Shown here: positions 13,490-18,847 of the stretch, piece after piece | Numbering within the stretch: the stretch's first letter is position 1 | How the letters are laid out: the number at the start of each line of letters is the position of its first letter | Source of the DNA: Streptomyces katrae | Lineage (GTDB): Bacteria > Actinomycetota > Actinomycetes > Streptomycetales > Streptomycetaceae | Assembly: GCF_000966975.1 (NCBI RefSeq) | Contig: NZ_JZWV01000211.1 | Span: 1-18,847 of the forward strand | Length of the DNA stretch: 18,847 nucleotides | Reading direction: 5' to 3' | Program-made: the position numbers and the translations under genes | Notes under the pieces: model-generated | The model's database searches: none | The model's input: the letters and a program-made list of their open reading frames with translations, nothing else | What the model was told of the DNA's origin: nothing

Positions 13490-14368
13490 TCACCTCCCCG
13501 GCAGCACCGTCCCCGGTTCGGCGGGAGCGACCTCGACGGCCTTGGTCTTGGGGCTGCGGCGCTCCCGCCGGGCCACCCAGGTGGCGAACCAGGACAGCAG
13601 CATGCACATCCCGATGTAGATCGGTGAGATGACCATCACGACGGGGATGAACGGCAGGTCGTAGTCCAGGTTCGAGGCGATCAGCTTCCCCGCGTGCAGG
13701 AACTCCTCGTACGTGATCAGGAAGCCGAGCGAGGTGTCCTTCAGCGCGACCACCAGCTGGCTGATGATGGCGGGCAGCATCGCCCGGACCGCCTGCGGGG
13801 CCAGGACGAAGGTCATCACCTGCGTCTTGCGCATGCCGAGCGCGTACGCCGCCTCGCGCTGGCCCCGCTCCACGGAGTTGATGCCCGTACGGAAGACCTC
13901 GGCCAGCACCGAGCCGTTGTACAGGGTCAGCCCCGCCACCAGCGCGGGCAGCGGCTGCACCTTCAGCGCGACGAAGATGAAGAAGATCATCACCAGCACC
14001 GGCATGGCCCGGAAGAACTCCACGCACAGCGTCGCCGCCCAGCGCACGGGCCGGTGCGCCGAGAGGCGGCCGGTGGCCAGCACCGCGCCGAGCACCATCG
14101 AGAGCACCGAGGCGTAGACGAAGGCCCTGAGGGTGTTGCCCAGGCCCTTGAGGAGCAGCTCCTGGATGCCCTCGTAGACGAAAGGGCGCCATTTGGCAGC
14201 CGTGAACTGGTGGGTGTCGAAGAGCAGGTAGAGGATCCAGGCGAGCAGGCCGAGGATCACCACGGTCGAGACGATCCCGTAGAGGAAGTGACGGCGCAGG
14301 GCGTTCGGGCCGGGCACGTCGTAGAGGGCCGTGGACTCCTGGTCCCCGTGCAGCGCGTGCGCGGTCAT
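13490..14368 (-). CDS. Amino-acid ABC transporter permease, GluD-like (292 aa)
   Basis: Second permease of a polar-amino-acid (glutamate-type) importer. The ATG at 14368 overlaps the stop of the preceding permease gene (ATGA), so the two are translationally coupled. An extended N-terminal part (about 25 polar residues) precedes TM1 (HFLYGIVSTVVILGLLAWILYLLF). A periplasmic stretch follows, then the BPD permease core with LGNTLRAFVYASVLSMVLGAVLA, FFRAMPVLVMIFFIFV and the EAA loop EVFRTGINSVERGQREAAYALGM, which docks on the ATPase. The C-terminus is charged (ARRERRSPKTK). The extra N-terminal helix and length relative to the partner fit GluD of the GluABCD type. Substrate assignment rests on the operon pattern. 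Confidence 0.93.
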   Translation of the reverse strand: MTAHALHGDQESTALYDVPGPNALRRHFLYGIVSTVVILGLLAWILYLLFDTHQFTAAKWRPFVYEGIQELLLKGLGNTLRAFVYASVLSMVLGAVLATGRLSAHRPVRWAATLCVEFFRAMPVLVMIFFIFVALKVQPLPALVAGLTLYNGSVLAEVFRTGINSVERGQREAAYALGMRKTQVMTFVLAPQAVRAMLPAIISQLVVALKDTSLGFLITYEEFLHAGKLIASNLDYDLPFIPVVMVISPIYIGMCMLLSWFATWVARRERRSPKTKAVEVAPAEPGTVLPGR

Positions 14369-15009
14369 CGGGCGACTCCGTAGCGCTTCTCCAGCACGTT
14401 GAAGAGCGCGCTGATGGACAGGGTGATGATCAGATAGCCCACGGCGATCCAGACGAAGGTCCAGATGATGTTGTAGCCCATCTCGTTGAGGGGCTTGTAC
14501 GTGCCCAGCAGCTCGGTGACGCTGAAGGCGCCGGCGATGGCCGAGTTCTTGGCGAGGGCGATCAGCGTGGACCCGATGGGCGGGATGACGGAGCGGAAGG
14601 CCTGCGGGAGCACGACCGTGCCCAGGGTCTGACCGAAGGTCATCCCGAGGCTGCGGGCCGCCTCCCCCTGCCCCTTGGGCACGGTGTTGATGCCCGAGCG
14701 CAGGGCCTCGCAGATGAAGGCCGAGGTGTAGCAGCCGAGCGTGAGGACGGCGAAGAGCTGGAACGGCAGGACCACCCCGAACCGCGGCAGGCCCAGCAGC
14801 ACGGCGAAGAACAGCAGCGTCAGCGGGGTGTTGCGCAGCACGTTCACCCACACCGTGCCGAAGACCCGGAAGGAGCCGACGGGCGCGACGCGGAAGGAGG
14901 CCATCAGGAAGCCCAGGACCAGGGCGAGGAGCGAGGCGTAGACGGTGAGTTGGACGGTGCCGAGGAAGCCCTGGACGTAGAGCTCGAAGTTGTCGGTGAG
15001 TACGTGCAC
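14365..15009 (-). CDS. Amino-acid ABC transporter permease, GluC-like (214 aa)
   Basis: First permease of the importer. It starts at GTG 15009, with GGAGAG 8 nt upstream, 16 bp after the binding-protein gene. The HisM-type core has FLGTVQLTVYASLLALVLGFLMA (TM1), VNVLRNTPLTLLFFAVLLGLP and the EAA loop EALRSGINTVPKGQGEAARSLGMTFGQTL. The length is normal for GluC. Its stop overlaps the start of the second permease, implying a fixed 1:1 heterodimer. The residues before TM1 (HVLTDNFELYVQ) match the usual N-terminus of glutamate-importer permeases. Confidence 0.94.
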   Translation of the reverse strand: MHVLTDNFELYVQGFLGTVQLTVYASLLALVLGFLMASFRVAPVGSFRVFGTVWVNVLRNTPLTLLFFAVLLGLPRFGVVLPFQLFAVLTLGCYTSAFICEALRSGINTVPKGQGEAARSLGMTFGQTLGTVVLPQAFRSVIPPIGSTLIALAKNSAIAGAFSVTELLGTYKPLNEMGYNIIWTFVWIAVGYLIITLSISALFNVLEKRYGVAR

Positions 15010-15025
15010 GGTGTGCGCTCTCCCC

Positions 15026-15934
15026 TCAGCCCGCGGGGTAGCGGTCGATGGCGGGCGGTTTCGGGGCCGGCTGGCCGGAGAGGCCGAGGGTGGCCTCGTA
15101 GGCCTTCTTCCAGTCGCCGTTCTTCTCGTGTGCGGCCAGGGCGTCGTCGAGGGCGAAGCGCAGGGCGTTGTCGGAGCGGGGGACGCCGATGCCGTAGGGC
15201 TCCTGGGAGAAGGGCTTTCCGACGACCTTGAGCTCGTCGGGGACCTTGGCGGCGTAGCCGAGGAGGATGGAGTCGTCGGTGGAGACGGCGTCGACCTGGT
15301 AGGTCAGCAGGTTGTCCACGCAGACCGAGTAGGTGTCGTAGGCGACGAGCACGGCCTTGGGGAAGTCGTTCTGGAGGCGCTGGTAGGGGGTGGAGCCGGC
15401 GGCGGAGCAGACGCGTTTGCCGGCGAGGTCCTCGGGGCCCTTGATGTCCTTCTCCCCGCGGCGGACCAGCAGCGACTGGCCGGCCATGAAGTAGGGCCCG
15501 GCGAAGCCGACCTGCTTCTTGCGCTTGTCGTTGATCGTGTAGGTGCCCACGTAGTAGTCGATCTGGCCGTTCTGCAGGGCCGTCTCGCGGTTGGCGGAGG
15601 CGATCGTCTTGAACTCGGTCGTCTTGGGGTCGAAGCCGAGGGAGGCGGCCATCATCTTGGCGATCTCGATGTCGAAGCCGGAGTAGCGGCCGGAGGCGGG
15701 GTCCTTCTCCCCCATGTACGGCTGGTCCTCCTTGGCCCCGACCACGAGGTGGCCGCGTCTCTTGGCCTTCTCCCAGGTGGGCGAGGCGGGCAGGGTGAAG
15801 TCGGTGTCCACCCGGTACACGGGCAGGTCCTCGGGCTGGGGTCCCTTGACCGGGGGACTGCCGCTCTTCCCGCAGCCGGCGGCGGCGGCGAGGAGGGCGA
15901 GGGCCAGGGCGAGGGCGCGCAGGGGGTGCTTCAC
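15026..15934 (-). CDS. Glutamate-type ABC transporter substrate-binding lipoprotein, GluB-like (302 aa)
   Basis: Extracellular solute-binding protein (SBP_bac_3). The GTG start at 15934 has GAGGGG 7 nt upstream, overlapping the ATPase stop codon; the gap is 11 bp. The signal peptide ends at Cys21 (AAAAGC), predicting lipid anchoring. After a Pro-rich linker the binding domain shows HLVVGAKEDQPYMG, YSGFDIEIAKMMAASLG, ANRETALQNGQIDYYVGTYTINDKRKKQVGFAGPYF and QPYGIGVPRS-like motifs. Cys176 (RVCSAAGSTP) and Cys205 (YSVCVDNLL) sit where glutamate-binding relatives have a disulfide. Arg116 likely contacts the substrate carboxylate. Specificity for glutamate or aspartate is inferred from family resemblance. 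Confidence 0.93.
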   Translation of the reverse strand: MKHPLRALALALALLAAAAGCGKSGSPPVKGPQPEDLPVYRVDTDFTLPASPTWEKAKRRGHLVVGAKEDQPYMGEKDPASGRYSGFDIEIAKMMAASLGFDPKTTEFKTIASANRETALQNGQIDYYVGTYTINDKRKKQVGFAGPYFMAGQSLLVRRGEKDIKGPEDLAGKRVCSAAGSTPYQRLQNDFPKAVLVAYDTYSVCVDNLLTYQVDAVSTDDSILLGYAAKVPDELKVVGKPFSQEPYGIGVPRSDNALRFALDDALAAHEKNGDWKKAYEATLGLSGQPAPKPPAIDRYPAG

Positions 15935-15945
15935 GGGGCCGCCCC

Positions 15946-16689
<744 letters not shown>

Positions 16690-16813
16690 GCGCTGCCCTG
16701 CCCACTTGTCGGTGTCGAGGTCAGCGCAAACTATCCAGCCGCCGGAGGGGAGTTCCCCCCGACACGCCCGAAAGGTACATAAAGTACATTGACCCTTTAA
16801 TTGAGCAGCGTGG
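16690..16813 (-). promoter_or_regulatory. Importer promoter region with A+T-rich direct repeat
   Basis: This 124-bp gap holds AAAGGTACAT (16771-16780) directly followed by AAAGTACAT (16781-16789), two near-identical units, with a CCTTT at 16794-16798 complementary to the first AAAGG. It is the most A+T-rich stretch near here. GGGGA-GT-TCCCC (16747-16758) is a small inverted repeat. TAGTTT on the minus strand near 16731 is a possible -10 giving a leader of about 35 nt. The repeat may bind a regulator of the importer or be part of the tail of the upstream gene's transcript. Confidence 0.4.
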
Positions 16814-17257
16814 TCAGCTCTCGGAGGCCTCGGCGTAGGCCTGGCTGAGCTCGGGGGAGCCGGTCATCGCCCAGGACACCCCCGACTCGATCACGTTCAG
16901 CTCCCGCCCCGAAGCCAGCCGGATCACGGGCTGCCTGTCGGGCCGGACCTGCCAGCCGGTGCCGGGAACGGTCCGGACGATCACGGTCCCGAGGTAGAAG
17001 CCCGCGTCGTTGCCGAGCCAGGGCACCGCCTCGGGGTCGCGGCGCCAGCGGGGCATCAGCTGGTCGAGGGCCTCCAACGAGGCCGGGGTCTGGTCGAGTT
17101 CCAGTCCCTCGGCCCACGCCTGGGCGCGCAGCATCTCGCACTCCGCGAACAGCTCGCCGATGCCCTCGGGATCGTCCGCGAGGGCGGCGGCGAGTCCCAC
17201 GGCGCCCTGCTGCGTCTCGTCCCGGTGGAGCCAGTTGGCCAGGAAGGGGATGCGCAT
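16814..17257 (-). CDS. Hypothetical protein, DUF6278-like (147 aa)
   Basis: Starts [14 protein letters not shown] at ATG 17257; only AGG about 9 nt upstream is SD-like. The sequence is acidic and soluble: [75 protein letters not shown], then [14 protein letters not shown] and an acidic end. I recognise this from memory as a widespread streptomycete family annotated DUF6278; no activity is known to me. It has no signal peptide or membrane segment. It lies 65 bp downstream of the exonuclease III gene on the same strand and may share its transcript. Confidence 0.8.
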   Translation of the reverse strand: MRIPFLANWLHRDETQQGAVGLAAALADDPEGIGELFAECEMLRAQAWAEGLELDQTPASLEALDQLMPRWRRDPEAVPWLGNDAGFYLGTVIVRTVPGTGWQVRPDRQPVIRLASGRELNVIESGVSWAMTGSPELSQAYAEASES

Positions 17258-17322
17258 GCCGACCAGCCTGGCACCCGGACGCCCGGCTGGCCACAGGGCG
17301 CGCCCCGATCTCCCGGAGGCTT

Positions 17323-18102
17323 CTACAGATCGAGGTCGACGACGACCGGGGCGTGGTCGGAGGCGCCCTTGCCCTTGCGCTCCTCGCGGTCGACGTAGGC
17401 GTCCTTGACGGCCTTGACGAAGGGCTCGTTCCCGTACACCAGGTCGATGCGCATGCCCCTGTTCTTGGGGAAGCAGAGCTGGCGGTAGTCCCAGTACGTG
17501 TACGGGCGGTCGTACTTCAGGGGGCGGGGCACCACGTCGGAGAGGCCGGCGCCGCGCAGCGCCTCCAGGGCGGCGCGCTCGGCCGGGGTGACATGGGTGA
17601 GGCCCTCGAAGACCGCCGGGTCGTACACGTCCTCGTCGGTGGGGGCCACGTTGTAGTCGCCGAGCACCGCGAAGGGGCGCGGGCCGGCCGCGTCCGCGGC
17701 GATGGCGGTGGTCAGGGCGCGGAACCAGTCCAGCTTGTAGCCGTAGTGGTCGTGCTCGACCTCGCGGCCGTTGGGCACGTACACCGACCAGACGCGCACC
17801 CCGCCGCAGGTCGCCGAGATGGCCCGGGGCTCCTGCACGCCCTCGTAGTCCGGGCCGCCGGGCAGCCCGACGACGACGTCCTCCAGCCCCACCCGGGAGA
17901 GCACGGCGACGCCGTTCCACCGGCCGGTGGCGTTGACGGCCGACTCGTAGCCCAGCTCGCGCAGCGCGTCGGCCGGGAACTGCTCGGCCGTGCACTTGGT
18001 CTCCTGGACGCAGAGCACGTCGGTGCCGGAGGCCTCCAGCCAGGCCAGCAGGCGGGGCAGCCGGGCGGTGATCGAGTTGACGTTGAACGTGGCGATACGC
18101 AT
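17323..18102 (-). CDS. xth: Exodeoxyribonuclease III / AP endonuclease (259 aa)
   Basis: DNA repair enzyme of the exonuclease-endonuclease-phosphatase fold that cuts at abasic sites and trims 3' ends. Motifs: FNVNSI (6-11), metal ligand Glu34 in QETK, SVYVPNG (Tyr108), GDYNVAPTDEDVYDP (Asp149, Asn151), MRIDLVY (Asp220) and SDHAPV (Asp249, His250). Length is typical. The ATG at 18102 was preferred over an in-frame start 24 nt upstream because the family begins MRIATFN and a TAGGTT element lies 7 nt upstream. The gene follows the metallo-hydrolase gene by 30 bp, so it may be read both from its own promoter and from upstream. Confidence 0.95.
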   Translation of the reverse strand: MRIATFNVNSITARLPRLLAWLEASGTDVLCVQETKCTAEQFPADALRELGYESAVNATGRWNGVAVLSRVGLEDVVVGLPGGPDYEGVQEPRAISATCGGVRVWSVYVPNGREVEHDHYGYKLDWFRALTTAIAADAAGPRPFAVLGDYNVAPTDEDVYDPAVFEGLTHVTPAERAALEALRGAGLSDVVPRPLKYDRPYTYWDYRQLCFPKNRGMRIDLVYGNEPFVKAVKDAYVDREERKGKGASDHAPVVVDLDL

Positions 18103-18109
18103 GTCCACC

Positions 18110-18137
18110 AACCTACCGCCCGGCACCGACAGTCAGA
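18110..18137 (-). promoter_or_regulatory. Putative promoter of the exonuclease III gene (leaderless)
   Basis: On the minus strand TCTGAC (18137-18132) and TAGGTT (18115-18110) are 16 bp apart, and TAGGTT ends 7 nt before the ATG. The -35 overlaps the stop of the upstream gene. The geometry predicts a transcript starting at the start codon. Confidence 0.5.
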
Positions 18138-18765
18138 GGGCGGCGCTCTCTCCGGCCCCGAGGCGGCTGTGGGGGGCGCCGCCGAGCTTGTCCAGGGTGA
18201 AGTCGTAGATCGGCCGGGCGATGTCCGCGAGGTAGGCGTCGTGGATGTCGACGGCCCGGCGCGGCTTGACCTCGCGGACGTAGTCGACCACTTCGGCGAT
18301 CTTGTTCCAGGGGGCGTGCACCGGCAGCAGCAGCGTGTCGACGGGGGCGTCCGGGACGGTCAGCGCGTCCCCGGGGTGGAAGAGGGAGCCCTCGACCAGG
18401 TAGCCGACGTTGGTGACGCGCGGGATGTCCGGGTGGACCACGGCGTGCAGCTCGCCGTGGACCTGCACCTCGAAGCCAGCGGCGGTGAAGGTGTCGCCGT
18501 GGCCGACGGTGTGCACCCGGCCCGGGTAGGCGGGCGCCATCCGCTCCGCGACGCTGCGCAGGGTCCACAGGGCCGCCGCCGGGTTGGCGTCGAGGGCGGC
18601 CCGCAGCCGGCCCTCGTCGAAGTGGTCGGGGTGCTCGTGGGTGACCAGCAGGACGTCCGCCCCGAGGCCGGCGTCGGGTTCGCTGAAGACGCCCGGGTCG
18701 ATGACGAGCGTGTGCCCGTCCTTCTCCAACTGGACGCAGGAGTGGAGCCGTTTGGTGAGCTTCAT
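18133..18765 (-). CDS. UlaG-like metallo-beta-lactamase-fold hydrolase (210 aa)
   Basis: A cytosolic metal-dependent hydrolase. The metal motif is HEHPDH (His43, His45, Asp47, His48), with further candidate ligands His130/Asp133 in FHPGDAL and His150 in LPVHAPW. It begins MKLTKRLHSCVQLEKDGHTLVIDPG, the usual start of the compact UlaG-like/L-ascorbate-lactonase type, and has no extra domain. Substrate unknown; phosphoesters, lactones and RNA are all precedented. ATG 18765 is favoured (AGGG 8 nt and TAGGGT 7 nt upstream); GTG at 18774 would add three residues. Confidence 0.92.
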   Translation of the reverse strand: MKLTKRLHSCVQLEKDGHTLVIDPGVFSEPDAGLGADVLLVTHEHPDHFDEGRLRAALDANPAAALWTLRSVAERMAPAYPGRVHTVGHGDTFTAAGFEVQVHGELHAVVHPDIPRVTNVGYLVEGSLFHPGDALTVPDAPVDTLLLPVHAPWNKIAEVVDYVREVKPRRAVDIHDAYLADIARPIYDFTLDKLGGAPHSRLGAGESAAL

Positions 18766-18772
18766 GATCCCC

Positions 18773-18778
18773 ACCCTA
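18773..18778 (-). promoter_or_regulatory. Putative -10 of the metallo-hydrolase gene
   Basis: TAGGGT on the minus strand ends 7 nt before ATG 18765. A GACA-containing segment lies about 17-19 bp upstream. Either a leaderless transcript, or AGGG within it serves as an SD. The remaining sequence to the right edge (18779-18847) shows nothing else. Confidence 0.4.
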
Positions 18779-18847
18779 TGCCGCGCGGGCCAGGGGGTGT
18801 CGCGAGAGTCCTGCGCGGTGCCCGCGGTGTCCGGTGCGTGCTCTCGG

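Noticed and set aside
11985..14192. 735-codon minus-strand frame opposite the CocE-like gene
   Set aside because: Antisense shadow; the plus-strand gene has a signal peptide, catalytic triad and strong SD, and the permease gene already uses a different minus frame.

Overview
The base composition (very high G+C, GTG/TTG starts, almost no TTA codons) and the gene families point to a streptomycete or close relative. I found no rRNA, tRNA, CRISPR array, insertion sequence or phage gene. The window looks like ordinary chromosome carrying several small accessory modules. Nearly all of it is coding; the only gap above 300 bp is 10169-10506.

Layout. 1-1038 (minus): a hypothetical protein running off the left edge, a possible tiny lipoprotein and an XRE-type regulator. 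The regulator is divergent from a type I methionine aminopeptidase (map, 1103-1870); the two share a compact operator/promoter region. 1885-3690 (minus): secreted gamma-glutamyltransferase with one TTA codon. 3792-4514 (plus): membrane-anchored protein of unknown function, overlapping tail-to-tail with a cytochrome P450 (4474-5805, minus) whose N-terminus is built from a hexanucleotide repeat.

5891-10168 (minus) is a cell-envelope block: MurJ-type flippase (apparently broken), OmpR-family response regulator, histidine kinase and a GerMN-like lipoprotein. Facing it on plus are an L,D-transpeptidase lipoprotein with an altered active-site signature (10507-11733) and a secreted CocE/S15-type hydrolase (11877-13466). 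Three copies of a GTnAC-N6-GTnAC-type motif precede the hydrolase; this is the kind of site read by AfsQ1/MtrA/GlnR-class regulators, and the local response regulator has an AfsQ1-like recognition helix.

13490-16689 (minus) is a complete glutamate-type amino-acid ABC importer in the order ATPase, binding protein, two permeases. 16814-18765 (minus) holds a DUF6278-like protein, exodeoxyribonuclease III and a UlaG-like metallo-beta-lactamase-fold hydrolase.

The best candidates for something new are the XRE/MetAP pair with its nested operators, the envelope two-component block with possible target sites in the facing promoters, and the SSGC variant L,D-transpeptidase. All functional statements come from reading motifs by eye; no search was run.
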